This document shows, piece after piece, positions 51,014 to 60,380 of a stretch of DNA of 60,636 nucleotides. This DNA is from Terriglobales bacterium (GTDB taxonomy: Bacteria > Acidobacteriota > Terriglobia > Terriglobales > Acidobacteriaceae), in the NCBI GenBank assembly GCA_035624455.1, contig DASPRM010000147.1, positions 1 through 60,636 of the forward strand, read 5' to 3'. Below the pieces are notes generated by a model. That model was given only the letters and a program-made list of their open reading frames with translations, searched no databases and was not told the origin of the DNA. Each line of letters begins with the position of its first letter. Positions within the stretch are counted from its first letter, which is position 1. The position numbers and the translations under genes were made by a program.

Positions 51014-51448
51014 TTACTCGTGTTCGCTGTCGCGTTCCTTTGACCCCTTGTAATGCTCCTTGGCCTCCTCTTTCATTTGCTTCCATTTGGCCTGCTGTTC
51101 GGGCGTAAGCACACCGTTAATCTGGGGCTGGAACGACTCGTGAATGGATTTCATTTTGGCCCGCTTCTGCTCCTGGGAAAGAGAAGAATCGTCGCGGACT
51201 GCCCTCATCTGCTGGGCTTCATCTGTTAGAAGGGGTTTCAGCTTGGCCTTTTGATCGTCGCTGAGATTGAGTTTCTCGGAGAGCATCTGCAGGTGCATCT
51301 CTGGGCTGCCTGCAGTCTGGGCGCCCATTGCACTGCCCTGTTCGGGTGCTGACGTTTGCGGTGCTTGTGATGTCTGGCCTGTCGCCAGAATACCGGTAAC
51401 AAGCACCATCAGAATTACAAGAATTAGCTGGCGGAGATATGTCGCCAT
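51014..51448 (-). CDS. Spy/CpxP-like periplasmic LTxxQ-type protein
   Basis: 144 aa; signal peptide 1-24 (MATYLRQLILVILMVLVTGILATG). The body is helical and charged with LNLSDDQKAKLKPLLTDEAQQMRAVR and LTPEQQAKWKQMKEE, the LTxxQ-like pattern of Spy/CpxP chaperones, though shorter and without the full cradle signature. AAAGGAGG lies 4 nt before the ATG. An 8-bp inverted repeat TTCGAAAA/TTTTCGAA (51459-51481) overlaps its leader and could be an operator. The gene at 52225 encodes a related but cytoplasmic-looking protein. Probable role is periplasmic envelope-stress protection, by family only. Confidence 0.7.
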   Translation of the reverse strand: MATYLRQLILVILMVLVTGILATGQTSQAPQTSAPEQGSAMGAQTAGSPEMHLQMLSEKLNLSDDQKAKLKPLLTDEAQQMRAVRDDSSLSQEQKRAKMKSIHESFQPQINGVLTPEQQAKWKQMKEEAKEHYKGSKERDSEHE

Positions 51449-52224
51449 CTTGCCTCCTTTCGAAAAACCTCAATTTTCGAAGTGGCGGCCTTGGCGAAGT
51501 TGGCTAACCGCATCCTACTCTCAATCGCCTTCGCATCCAACTGGCGAACCGCGTTAGGACGAGCACCAAGAACTTTTGGTTCCTCGCAGGCGGTCGGTTT
51601 ACTTGTGATAGCGGGATATTTCACTGGGGACTTAGGCCACATTTGCTTTTAAGGCAAACAAGGGGCGAACTCCTTGCGCGAGTGGAAAAACGCACCGCAA
51701 TAAGAGGCGAATTGCGCTTGACCGGGTGCCGCACGTTTGGTTCAATTGGCACCTACGGCGGCTCTCTCCCGCCGGAATTTCTTCGCGGATGATGGCGCTC
51801 GGGTTCGAAAAGCCATTGGCGAATGGTAATTGTCTGCAGTCCCCGAACACCGCCGAAATTAGCGATCGAGACGTGTTCGGGAGTCGATAGCGTTCAATTG
51901 AGGTACTGAGCGCATTCGACGTTCACAAAATCCACATCGCAACCATTAATCGCGTTCACCATCTCAGTTCGTACTGAAAACCCTGATATAGCGGCAGGCA
52001 CCAGGATATGGGCCGGTCATGTGCAATTTATGCAGATGTTTTCCCTTTTAGCTCCGCTACTCGACTCGTTCCCAACCAGCTCGCAAAAGGCAGCAGTTCA
52101 CCTCGTGAAGCCCAAAGGCTGTGCAGGACCTGCATCCTGCACAGCCCCGCTATTCTGCAGACTCTCTTCCTCAAGAAATCTCTCAACCCATCATCAAGCC
52201 ATAACCCGAAAAAAGGAGCACACC
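51449..52224. other. 776-base gap between the two Spy-like genes
   Basis: No gene is supported. An 8-bp inverted repeat (51459-51481) lies at the left end, and the ribosome site AAAAGGAG of the next gene at the right end. Short frames here lack ribosome sites and typical composition. Nothing else recognised. Confidence 0.5.
51459..51481. promoter_or_regulatory. Inverted repeat TTCGAAAA-N7-TTTTCGAA
   Basis: Perfect 8-base arms separated by seven bases, immediately upstream of the Spy-like gene ribosome site. It may be an operator or a leader hairpin; it matches no consensus I know. Confidence 0.35.
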
Positions 52225-52533
52225 ATGCCTCTTACGCCCGAACAACGCGATGCTGTTGCAAGTGAATTGAAGAGGTTCGGAGGAGAATTGAATCTCTCCG
52301 AGGATCAGAAACAGAAGCTGCACACCTTTATGGCAGAAGCCTCCGAAAAGTTGCACGACTACAAGCAACAGAACCCCAATGCGTCAAGAGAGGACCTTAT
52401 CAAGAAGGTCAGTGAAAATAGGGCGGCCATTCGTCAACGCCTGGTGAATTTCTTGACACCCGAGCAGCTCACCAAATGGGACGCGGAGGTGGCAAAAGCT
52501 AAGGAGTTCCTGGGACAGAAGCTAGCTGCCTAG
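52225..52533 (+). CDS. Small cytoplasmic LTxxQ-like helical protein (102 aa)
   Basis: 102 aa from ATG 52225 with AAAAGGAG 6 nt upstream; the longer frame from 52021 has no such support. No signal peptide or membrane segment. Its two motifs (LNLSEDQKQKLHTFMAEASEKL and FLTPEQLTKWDAEVAKAKEFL) match those of the exported Spy-like protein at 51014, suggesting a common ancestor or shared fold. Function is unknown. A strong terminator lies at 52565-52594. Confidence 0.75.
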   Translation: MPLTPEQRDAVASELKRFGGELNLSEDQKQKLHTFMAEASEKLHDYKQQNPNASREDLIKKVSENRAAIRQRLVNFLTPEQLTKWDAEVAKAKEFLGQKLAA

Positions 52534-52559
52534 TCTGTGGAACCATTGTTTCATGGTCT

Positions 52560-52784
52560 TCAACCCGCCGATTCTGCTAATCGGCGGTTTTTTTCTGGAT
52601 CGTCTATCCGCGCAACCGTCTTCGGCGGCTCGTTGCCGAGGCTTACGAAATAGTTGTGCCAAAAGAGCTTACCGATACCTGCGGTAACCGCCATCGCGAA
52701 AGCACCCCAAAACGCGACGCGTCGGCTACCGATCCACGGCAGGGTTCGGAGAATGGAAAAGGCGTCGCTTTCGTTAGGAGACAC
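52560..52784 (-). CDS. Possible small membrane protein (74 aa)
   Basis: 74 aa with one hydrophobic segment (RRVAFWGAFAMAVTAGIGKLFW), GTG start and no clear ribosome site. Its 3' end overlaps the strong terminator of the convergent gene, which argues against it, although composition is gene-like. Low confidence. Confidence 0.28.
   Translation of the reverse strand: MSPNESDAFSILRTLPWIGSRRVAFWGAFAMAVTAGIGKLFWHNYFVSLGNEPPKTVARIDDPEKNRRLAESAG
52565..52594 (+). terminator. Rho-independent terminator
   Basis: Perfect 9-bp stem CCGCCGATT (52565-52573) and AATCGGCGG (52579-52587) with loop CTGCT, followed by seven T residues (52588-52594). It ends the transcript of the gene at 52225. Confidence 0.85.
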
Positions 52785-52883
52785 AAATGCATCGGACGCG
52801 CTTGACTCTTCGCAGCCAGTTTCACTAGTTCACCGAATAGCCGCGCGGGTTGCTCGGAAAGATTGGATGAGTTGTGTATCGCG

Positions 52884-54296
52884 CTAGTCGGTCGCACCCT
52901 CGGAGAGATCCGCTTTCACCTCTCCACGACGAATAGCGTCAACCAGCGCTGCGTGATCCTCTTCTGTCTGATCGCCATAAGCTTCGGCCCAGCTTGCAAG
53001 CGCTTCGTCCAGCACGGTCGAGTTTCCGCAATAACCGGAGATACGAGCTGGATCACCCGTGCGGGCATGTGCGCGGGCCAGGATCGCGCCGCATGCCCAA
53101 GCATAGAAGTTGAACGCGGAGCCGGTCAGCCACTCAATCGGCACGGATGCCTTCAGGTTCTTCATCTGCCGAACGTAAAAGTCTCGGCCTTCGATCTCGG
53201 TGTAGCCGAGCATCGGGTCAGATGATGCCTGCAGCGCTCGCTGGCCTACTAGTACTCGCTTGCCGTTGTGACGAAATTCTTCCAGCATTGGAGGTACAAA
53301 GGGTGCGTGCGCTGCAGCAGCGGCCTCCTTTACCTGCAAAAACAGGGGATCGTCATCGCCGTTTCCAAACAACAGAACCAGGTATGCCCTCGTGCCCACA
53401 GATCCGACCCCGACCACTCTGTGGGCTACGTCGGCAGCATAGTAGCGACCCAGCATTACTCGCCGCTCTCGCGACAACGTGAGCGAATATTGGTTGAGGG
53501 CCTTGATCACCTTCTGTTTCGTGGTTTTATCGACCTGAGTTAATACGGGCGGGGCTTCCCTGAAGGTCCATCTTCCATTCCGCCCGCGATCGGCCACTTT
53601 TGGCAGCAATCCGCGGTTGTCGGTACGCATCGCCTTGGCCACTGTCTTATCGAAGACAGCCTTCGATTTCGCATCCATCTTCGCAACGGGGTTGTCCTTA
53701 CCGGGGTAGGCGTGAAGATACCAGACGTCCAGAACGCCCATGCCCTGCAGTCGATGAGCGTTGAAGCGATATCCTTCCACACAGCGTCTTACTGCCGCAG
53801 CTCGTTCGCGGCGATTCAGACCATTTTGGCGTCCGGCGACGTTGACGCTGGCCGCCAGACGTTTCAGGTCCCACTCCCACGGACCAACGATGGCTTCATC
53901 AAAATCGTTAAGATCGAAGACGACCTCGCGTTGCGGGGTTCCATATAAACCGAAGTTGTTCAAGTGAGCATCGCCGTCCATTACTGTGGGAATGCCGCTA
54001 ATCGGTGTATTGGAGAGATCGGCCGCCATCACACAAGCCGAGCCGCGTAGGAACGCGAATGGCGATGAGGCCATTCGCCCCATACGAAGAGGTATGAGAT
54101 GTTCTTGCCGTCCCTTGTTGCTCGCCATGACGGTCTTCACCGGATCGGTCCTATGCCTCGACGGTTTCCACTCGGCATGAGACTCCCGCGGAACAGAGTG
54201 ACGCAGTGCCTTTCCTTCGGCGCGGCGCTTCTCCCACGAATCCGTCTTGTGGCCGAGATCAAATAGCGGTAGCTCTTGAAGCTTTGCGACTGCCAT
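52884..54296 (-). CDS. DUF2252 domain protein
   Basis: 470 aa from ATG 54296, chosen because GGAGGAG lies 6 nt upstream; the frame extends 17 codons further. Family landmarks: RHRTDPVKTVMASNKGRQEHLIPLRMGRMASSPFAFLRGSACVMAADL near the N-terminus, then GDAHLNNFGLYGTPQREVVFDLNDFDEAIVGPWEWDLKRLAAS, whose GDAHLxN and DLNDFDE pattern resembles the catalytic and metal-binding loops of kinase-like folds. It is therefore often guessed to be a small-molecule kinase, which is unproven. It is the last gene of a run of four minus-strand genes from the sulfatase. Confidence 0.85.
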   Translation of the reverse strand: MAVAKLQELPLFDLGHKTDSWEKRRAEGKALRHSVPRESHAEWKPSRHRTDPVKTVMASNKGRQEHLIPLRMGRMASSPFAFLRGSACVMAADLSNTPISGIPTVMDGDAHLNNFGLYGTPQREVVFDLNDFDEAIVGPWEWDLKRLAASVNVAGRQNGLNRRERAAAVRRCVEGYRFNAHRLQGMGVLDVWYLHAYPGKDNPVAKMDAKSKAVFDKTVAKAMRTDNRGLLPKVADRGRNGRWTFREAPPVLTQVDKTTKQKVIKALNQYSLTLSRERRVMLGRYYAADVAHRVVGVGSVGTRAYLVLLFGNGDDDPLFLQVKEAAAAAHAPFVPPMLEEFRHNGKRVLVGQRALQASSDPMLGYTEIEGRDFYVRQMKNLKASVPIEWLTGSAFNFYAWACGAILARAHARTGDPARISGYCGNSTVLDEALASWAEAYGDQTEEDHAALVDAIRRGEVKADLSEGATD

Positions 54297-54362
54297 GTCT
54301 TGCTCCTCCTGCCCATCCAATTTCCTGATCCTGATCGCCCGGGCCAATCGCTGATCACTTTC

Positions 54363-55568
54363 TCACTTCACAGCGTTCAGCAACGCCTTCAACACGACAG
54401 CTAATGGGATCTCAGCCAGGACAACCGGAATCATCGGCAAGGCGACAGCAAGAGCGAGCACTATGAATGCGCCTTTGTCGACGGGGAAAGGCTGCATCTT
54501 CTCTATGTTTTCGTAACTGCTTCCGTAATCAATCAGCGTGCTGATTTCAGGTGCGGTGAGGAATTCCTGCTCGTGGCCCGCGCGATTGAGAATCCATTTC
54601 AAATGGAAATCCATGCTGTGTATCTGGCCGAGCGTTCCGTAGTCGAGGATGCCTTGACGCCGCAGCTTGGCCAATCGCGGAACGAAAAACACGAGTGGAC
54701 CGATAGCTATGAGTAAGATTATGGCCAGCAGGACTGCAGCCTGCAGCCTAAAGCCAACAAGGTGCGCGCCCTGATCGAGGATTTGATGGCGCCAATTAGA
54801 GGCAATTGCCGCCGAGATTGCGAAGGCAAACGGAGCATTGCCCATTGGCGAGAGACCCAGGAACCCAATTCCACCGTGGCGGTCTGGATGGGTGGCAATG
54901 AGCTGCAAATCCAATCGCGACAGGCGAAAGAGGAAATACGACCAAAGCAGCCATTTCCAGAGACTCAGACCAACCAGAAACTGGTAAATCAGCTGACTGA
55001 CCAAAGCGTAATACCATCCCGCGGGAAGAAGATGGCTGGCGCCTTCACCGGCAAGAGCCCAGGGACGAGCTTCGTGAACACGAGAGGAAATATTGAGAGC
55101 CACAGAGATGTAAACAGCAGCGATGATGGCGAGTTCCGGCCACACTGAATCGCGCCAGCGCAACAGGCTGTTGATGACGAGATCCAGGTCGGCTAGTCCT
55201 TTCGGTTTCAATAGTCCAGCGTCGCGCAGGTGCTGCACAATCAAACGAAATCGCGATTCCATCAACACCTGCCCCAGCAGCAGGACGGGCACCGCGATCA
55301 GCATCCGACTGGTTACCCGGTAGTCGGTAAGCAGGCTTCGCAAGGCGGCGGGGTGGAAGAGCGCGGTCATAATCACCAGCGGCAGCCATCCCACCGCAAT
55401 GGCAAGAATGATGCGTCTTCCCAGATTCCAGTGCGTGGAGTCAATCAGACGAGTGGTTTGCTGGGCGCGATAGAACGGTCCTCCGCGGATCAGGGAGGCA
55501 TCCTCAGAGACGATGGCGGGCGACACCTGCTGCTCCGGAAGGAAGGGCACGGGGTTCGGCTGAGCCAT
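54363..55568 (-). CDS. Unassigned polytopic membrane protein (401 aa)
   Basis: 401 aa from ATG 55568, with GGAG 6 nt upstream. Seven or so membrane helices, grouped at 50-95, 145-215 and 240-290, with the last near 370-400. Between them lies a cytoplasmic segment RLSRLDLQLIATHPDRHGGIGFLG. The sequence FLFRLSRLDLQLIATHPDRHGGIGFLGLSP is recognisable from uncharacterised membrane proteins but no function is established. It sits between DUF202 (27 bases upstream) and DUF2252 (66 bases downstream), all on the same strand and probably co-transcribed. Confidence 0.65.
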   Translation of the reverse strand: MAQPNPVPFLPEQQVSPAIVSEDASLIRGGPFYRAQQTTRLIDSTHWNLGRRIILAIAVGWLPLVIMTALFHPAALRSLLTDYRVTSRMLIAVPVLLLGQVLMESRFRLIVQHLRDAGLLKPKGLADLDLVINSLLRWRDSVWPELAIIAAVYISVALNISSRVHEARPWALAGEGASHLLPAGWYYALVSQLIYQFLVGLSLWKWLLWSYFLFRLSRLDLQLIATHPDRHGGIGFLGLSPMGNAPFAFAISAAIASNWRHQILDQGAHLVGFRLQAAVLLAIILLIAIGPLVFFVPRLAKLRRQGILDYGTLGQIHSMDFHLKWILNRAGHEQEFLTAPEISTLIDYGSSYENIEKMQPFPVDKGAFIVLALAVALPMIPVVLAEIPLAVVLKALLNAVK

Positions 55569-55595
55569 GGCAGCTCCTGCGATTCTCACTCCGGG

Positions 55596-56009
55596 CTACT
55601 GGATGAAGTAGGACCAGAGCGAGTAGAGTCCGAGAATAGAAACCAGCACAGCGATGGCGACGCTAAGCGGCCATTTTGCCACTACTGGGGTTTCCCCAAG
55701 ACGTAACCGGCGCAAAACGAGCCAATGTGAAATCGCGGCGATAAGTGTAGCAACCAATCCGATCAGTACAAGTGCCACGCCCATGCGAATGGCTGCCTGA
55801 TGAAGGCGGGCCGATTGTTGGGTGTGGGTGAGCTGTTCGAGCGCGCGAAAAAAGCCGATCATCCCGAAGCCAAAGGTGGCAAACGCCAAGGCGGTGCGAA
55901 TCCAGGCTAGAGTCGTACGGTCGAGCGCAAGAGAGGTGCGAAACCTGGCGAAACTAGTGCGCTGGCCGGCCAAAGCGGTTTTCGCGTCGGCAACTGGCTC
56001 CTGGCTCAC
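55596..56009 (-). CDS. DUF202 membrane protein
   Basis: 137 aa from GTG 56009, chosen because AAGGAG lies 5 nt upstream. Three membrane helices. The motif SLALDRTTLAWIRTALAFATFGFGMIGFF is the DUF202 signature, with R-x-x-L-A-W-x-R. The family occurs in yeast vacuolar VTC proteins and bacterial membrane proteins; the bacterial role is unknown. It is the second gene of the sulfatase-to-DUF2252 run, 75 bases after the sulfatase. Confidence 0.82.
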   Translation of the reverse strand: MSQEPVADAKTALAGQRTSFARFRTSLALDRTTLAWIRTALAFATFGFGMIGFFRALEQLTHTQQSARLHQAAIRMGVALVLIGLVATLIAAISHWLVLRRLRLGETPVVAKWPLSVAIAVLVSILGLYSLWSYFIQ

Positions 56010-56084
56010 GCGAGCTCCTTGATCAGTTTCCCGGATACGGATTTGAGTGCGCCTGAACGGCAAAAGAACGCAATTGAAATCCGC

Positions 56085-57707
56085 TTAATTACTGCTTCCT
56101 ACGGGCGCCTCCATCTTCCTCATCGCCTCGTCGATGGCCTTCTTCATGCTGAGCGTGTCGGCGCCTTGCCGTGGAGGATAGTCCTGCAGGCTCTTGAGAT
56201 GAGCTGCTAGAAATGGACCAGCGGCGGTAGGAGCCCAGAGCTTGTGAGCGAAAAATTCGCGCCCGATGTAGCCGAACTCCTCCGAGTCGGGCGTCATCTT
56301 TTCCATGGGATCCATCAGGAGGTTCACGACATATGGGACGCTGGGATAGCTCTTTGGATCGAACCAGTTGTTATGCATCTTGACGCCGATATGCATCTTC
56401 CAACCATCGACGCGAATGGCCATGAGATCGGTTTCGTCGTAATAGAAAATTTCCCGGCGTGCAGATTTCTGCGATTTTCCCGTCCAGTAATCGAGATTGT
56501 TGTATCCGTCCAGGTGAACCTTGTAGGTCGTCGAACCCATCTTGTACCCGGTTAGAAGGTTCTGCTTCAGATCCGGCAACCCGGCGGCGGCAGCGAGCGT
56601 AACGAAGAGATCTTCGTGGCTTTGAACACCATTGGAGACGGTGCCGGCGGGAATATGCCCGGGCCATTTGATCAAACAGGGTACACGCAGGCCACCTTCC
56701 CAAGTTGTGCCCTTTTCGCCACGGAAGGGAGCGTAGCCACCATCCGGCCAGAACATCAATTCGTTGCCGTTATCGGTGGTGTACACCACGATCGTGTTGT
56801 CCGCAACTCCCAGTTCGTCGAGTTTCTTGAGAATGGCGCCAACATGCTCGTCATGTTCAAGCATGCGAGCGCGGACTACATCCTCCTCCGCTCGGCCTTC
56901 GTTCACCGCCATCTGAACGTACTTGGGATTGGGATGCGACCAGATATGGATCGCAGTGGAATTAAACCAAACGAAAAAGGGCTTGCCTCCTTTGCCGTTT
57001 TTGTCCATCCATTTCAGGGTTTCGCCCAGGACTTCGGCATCGATAGTCTCCATGCGCTTGCGGGTGAGCGGACCGGTGTCTTCAATTTTCTGTCGTCCGA
57101 CTCTTCCGAATTTCGGATCGGTGGTGGAATCATCCGTATCCATTGCCCAGGTGTGAAGCACGCCACGCGGTCCGAACTTTTTCAGATAGTCAGGATTCTT
57201 GTGCGCAGGGTAATCGAGCTCCTCAGGCTCCTCTTCCGCATTGAGGTGATACAGATTGCCGAACCATTCGTCGAAGCCGTGGTTGGTAGGCAGAAATTCG
57301 TTGCGGTCACCGAGGTGGTTTTTTCCGAACTGTGCGGTCGCGTATCCTTGCGACTTCAATACTTCTGCGAGAGTTGGATCTTCTTTTTGAATTCCGCGTG
57401 TTGATCCAGGAATGCCGATGGTAGTCATACCAGTGCGGATGGGCATCTGTCCCATGATGAAGGCGGCGCGACCGGCAGTGCAGCTTGGCTGTCCATAGTG
57501 ATCGGTGAAGAGCATGCCGTTCTTGCCGATGCTGTCGATATTCGGGGTCCATCCCATCATGCCGTGCGTGTACGCGCCCACGTTCCAGTAGCCGATGTCA
57601 TCGCCAAAAATCACGACGATGTTTGGTTTTTGTTGAGCTGAGACGGGCAACAAGGAAAGCGTGAACGCAAGGAGCACGCCAATGGCTGGATAAGCGATTC
57701 TTCGCAT
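56085..57707 (-). CDS. Exported arylsulfatase-family enzyme
   Basis: 540 aa from ATG 57707 (GAGGGG about 6 nt upstream); the frame is open to 57842. Signal peptide 1-24 (MRRIAYPAIGVLLAFTLSLLPVSAQ). The alkaline-phosphatase fold starts with PNIVVIFGDDIGYWNVG, whose Asp pair binds calcium. The formylglycine site is CTAGR (in QPSCTAGRAAF), fitting C-x-A-x-R, so it needs a maturation enzyme such as FGE encoded elsewhere. Further active-site blocks are TTIGIPG, KNHLGDRNEFLPTNHGFDEWFG, and VVYTTDNGNE. It desulfates an organic or polysaccharide sulfate in the periplasm; substrate unknown. Confidence 0.92.
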   Translation of the reverse strand: MRRIAYPAIGVLLAFTLSLLPVSAQQKPNIVVIFGDDIGYWNVGAYTHGMMGWTPNIDSIGKNGMLFTDHYGQPSCTAGRAAFIMGQMPIRTGMTTIGIPGSTRGIQKEDPTLAEVLKSQGYATAQFGKNHLGDRNEFLPTNHGFDEWFGNLYHLNAEEEPEELDYPAHKNPDYLKKFGPRGVLHTWAMDTDDSTTDPKFGRVGRQKIEDTGPLTRKRMETIDAEVLGETLKWMDKNGKGGKPFFVWFNSTAIHIWSHPNPKYVQMAVNEGRAEEDVVRARMLEHDEHVGAILKKLDELGVADNTIVVYTTDNGNELMFWPDGGYAPFRGEKGTTWEGGLRVPCLIKWPGHIPAGTVSNGVQSHEDLFVTLAAAAGLPDLKQNLLTGYKMGSTTYKVHLDGYNNLDYWTGKSQKSARREIFYYDETDLMAIRVDGWKMHIGVKMHNNWFDPKSYPSVPYVVNLLMDPMEKMTPDSEEFGYIGREFFAHKLWAPTAAGPFLAAHLKSLQDYPPRQGADTLSMKKAIDEAMRKMEAPVGSSN

Positions 57708-58052
57708 GTTCATCCCCTCGACATGGCATTCGGTGGTCAAAAATAGCTGCTGAAAACTGGCACAAGCAACTTCTCTGTGAAATTTCTCGACAATCGTTTT
57801 CCTGTGAATAAAAAATATCTTCTTGACTTTCTTAAGTTGCAACGGAAGATTGCAACCCGCGAGTATTTGTGCAATTCTGCGAGACGTTGCTTGGCCTTGT
57901 CGGAGGAAGCGCGACTATCGGCCTTGGAACAGTTATGTCGGCGCGGCCCGGCGCGAGGCTGCAGCCGATCCCTTATTGTTTGGCGGGAACCCGGAACTAT
58001 AACTACCTTTTCGAAATAGGCCTTTTCTTGATCCCGAAGGAGGTCAAAAACC
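57708..58052. other. 345-base divergent promoter region, AT-rich
   Basis: Between the divergent sulfatase and SYLF genes. It is richer in A and T than its surroundings (for example 57780-57850). A plus-strand frame 57777-58019 was considered and not accepted. The GAAGGAGGTC ribosome site of the SYLF gene ends this stretch. Confidence 0.5.
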
Positions 58053-58784
58053 ATGGTGTTTTCACTCTTCCCAAGACTGGCGACGTCGATTCGAACAAGT
58101 GCCCTGGGGTTCGTGGTTATTTGCATCTTTGCGTGTTTGGCCGCACCCGCCTGGGGGGCGAGCAAAGAGAAAGATGAGGAAACCCTGAAGAACGCGGCCA
58201 CCGTATTTCAGCAGGTGGTCACGGGCGACGATGTTCCTGCGGACGTGCTGGCGAAATCGCTCTGCATCATCGTGCTGCCGAACGTGAAGAAGTTCGGTTT
58301 TGGTGTGGGAGGAAGCGGGGGGCGTGGCGCACTGAGCTGCCGCACGGGAGAGAACTTCACTGGCAAGTGGTCCGCTCCTGCGATGTATAGCATCGGCGGC
58401 GCCAGCGTCGGCGCACAGGTTGGTGGATCGTCCACCGATTTTGTAATGCTAGTGATGAACAACAAAGGCGTAGAGGCTGTCCTTAAAGACAAAACCAAAG
58501 TTGGCAGTGACGCCAGTGCCACCGCCGGTCCTAGCAGCGCGAGTGCCACCAGCACTTCGGTGGGCGGCTCCGACCTGTTGACTTACGCGAAGTCCAAAGG
58601 CCTGTTTGCCGGCGTATCTCTGGATGGAGCTACTCTCCACCAGGATGGCGACGCTAACCAACGCTTGTACGGCAAAGTGATGAGCGCTACCGACATCGTA
58701 CGTGGGAAAGATGTGAAGCCGCCCGCCGGTGGACAGGAACTGGTCACGCTGCTGGATAGCAAAGTTCCCAAGCTCAAGCATTGA
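58053..58784 (+). CDS. SYLF-domain (DUF500/YSC84-like) exported protein
   Basis: 243 aa; ATG 58053 with GAAGGAGG 7 nt upstream. N-terminal signal or anchor (ending APAWGA at about 36). The SYLF domain follows: LCIIVLPNVKKFGFGVGGSGGRGALSCRT, SAPAMYSIGGASVGAQVGGSSTDFVMLVMN, and SKGLFAGVSLDGATLHQDGDANQRLYG. SYLF proteins bind lipids (phosphoinositides in eukaryotes); bacterial roles are unclear. A Ser/Ala/Thr-rich insert (AGPSSASATSTSVG) lies at about 154-167. It stands alone. Confidence 0.9.
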   Translation: MVFSLFPRLATSIRTSALGFVVICIFACLAAPAWGASKEKDEETLKNAATVFQQVVTGDDVPADVLAKSLCIIVLPNVKKFGFGVGGSGGRGALSCRTGENFTGKWSAPAMYSIGGASVGAQVGGSSTDFVMLVMNNKGVEAVLKDKTKVGSDASATAGPSSASATSTSVGGSDLLTYAKSKGLFAGVSLDGATLHQDGDANQRLYGKVMSATDIVRGKDVKPPAGGQELVTLLDSKVPKLKH

Positions 58785-58985
58785 GAGGGGACGCAGGAAC
58801 AGCAAAAAGGGAGCGAGGTAGAGCCGGTAAACGAGAGCCGCAGGGCTGAGCGAAAAGGCTTGTTTGCATGAATTCGATTGCCAGCTCTACCGCATGAGGA
58901 AGAACTGCTCGTCTCGCACTTTTCGAGGCCATCAGCATTTTTTGCTTGTGATTGTGTGGCCGCGCTCAGTTCGCACATAAACCCA

Positions 58986-60317
58986 TTAGAAAAGAAGCGC
59001 CTGTAGGAAGAGCGCGATAATCACCGCTGACACAACCGTGACCACTCCAGGAAGCATGAAACTGTGGTTGAGCAAATACTTTCCAATCTTGGTTGTTCCG
59101 GTTTGATCGAAGGAGACGGCAGCTAATAGAGTGCCGTAAGTCGGGAGAACGAACACGCTGTTAGCCGCTGGATAGAATGCAATCAGGAGCGAAGGGTGCA
59201 GGCCAAGCGCCAGGCCCACCGGCATGAGGATTACAACCGTGGCAGCGACGCTGAAAAGCATGGCCGATAGAATGAACAGCCCTGCCGCGAAGGCCCATGG
59301 ATAAACGCGGATCAGGTCGGAGATGGAGCTGACGATAAGGGTCCGGTTGCCCTCGAAGAAAGAGGAACCCAGCCAGGAAACGCCAAGAATGGAAATGATT
59401 GCTACGATGCCGCTGCGCATGATGGTTCCCTTGAGCGTGGCCTCAGGTGAAGCCTTGAACAGGATCATGATCAATCCTGAAATCGCGATCATGACGATCA
59501 TAATGGCCATTCCCATGCTGACCTGATCGGTTTGCGTGGCGCCGCCTTCAATTGTTTCGTACACCGGGCGTAGTCGCGGGAACACGCCAATCAACACAAC
59601 CATGATGATGCCGGCAAGAAAAAGCAGCATCGAGCCACGCGCATTTCTGAGTGCTTTCCCCTGCGGCACCGGAGTTGATTCCACAGGCTTCAGGGCGCCG
59701 CTGGCAAGGCGCTCTTGATATTCGGGATCGTCGCTTAACTTCTTACCGCGCCAGGAAACGGAAACCGCACCGATCAGGACAGCCAGGAATGTGGAAGGTA
59801 TCGTGACCGCGAGCAGACGCGGAAGCGAAATATTATGTCCGGCAAGAAGGCCCACCATCGCCACCGTGGCGGCGGAAATCGGAGAGGCTACCGCTCCCTG
59901 AAAACCAGCAATCACACTGATAGACAATGGACGCTCAGGGCGGACATCCGCCTTGCGCGAGACCTCGGCGATAACCGGCAGCAAGGCGTAAATTACGTGT
60001 GTCGTACCCGAGGCAACGATCAAAAGATACGTGACCACAGGGGCAACAAAGGTTATGTACTGTGGGTGTCGACGCAGGATTTTCTCCGCCACCATAACCA
60101 GATAGTCAAGCCCGCCAGCGGCTTGCATTGCAGCAAGCGCAGTGATCACGGCAATGATCATGCCGAGGACGGTCTGGGGGGGACCACCGGGTGGCAGGTG
60201 AAATACGAAGACAAATACGCCCAACCCAACCCCGGCGACGGTGCCGAGCGCCAGTCCTCCGAGGCGCGCACCAATCAAGATGCAAGCCAAGAGAATGCAG
60301 AGTTCAATCCAGATCAT
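58986..60317 (-). CDS. Anaerobic C4-dicarboxylate transporter (DcuA/DcuB family)
   Basis: 443 aa, matching Dcu length, with about ten to twelve membrane helices. Characteristic blocks: [22 protein letters not shown] at the start, [22 protein letters not shown], and [34 protein letters not shown]-like text near the end. Dcu carriers exchange fumarate, aspartate, malate and succinate under oxygen limitation. The end of an asparaginase gene lies 63 bases upstream on the same strand, the ansB-dcu pairing known from enterobacteria: asparagine is cut to aspartate, which can be deaminated to fumarate. A DctA-like symporter gene is at 19038. Confidence 0.92.
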   Translation of the reverse strand: [443 protein letters not shown]

Positions 60318-60380
60318 CAGTTAGAATCCATGCCAGAGGATTCAGTCGCCTAAGGGGCGGAAGCTGGCACAACCACCCCA

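Noticed and set aside
57777-58019. 80-codon frame between the sulfatase and SYLF genes
   Set aside because: AT-rich start then shadow-like sequence, no ribosome site.
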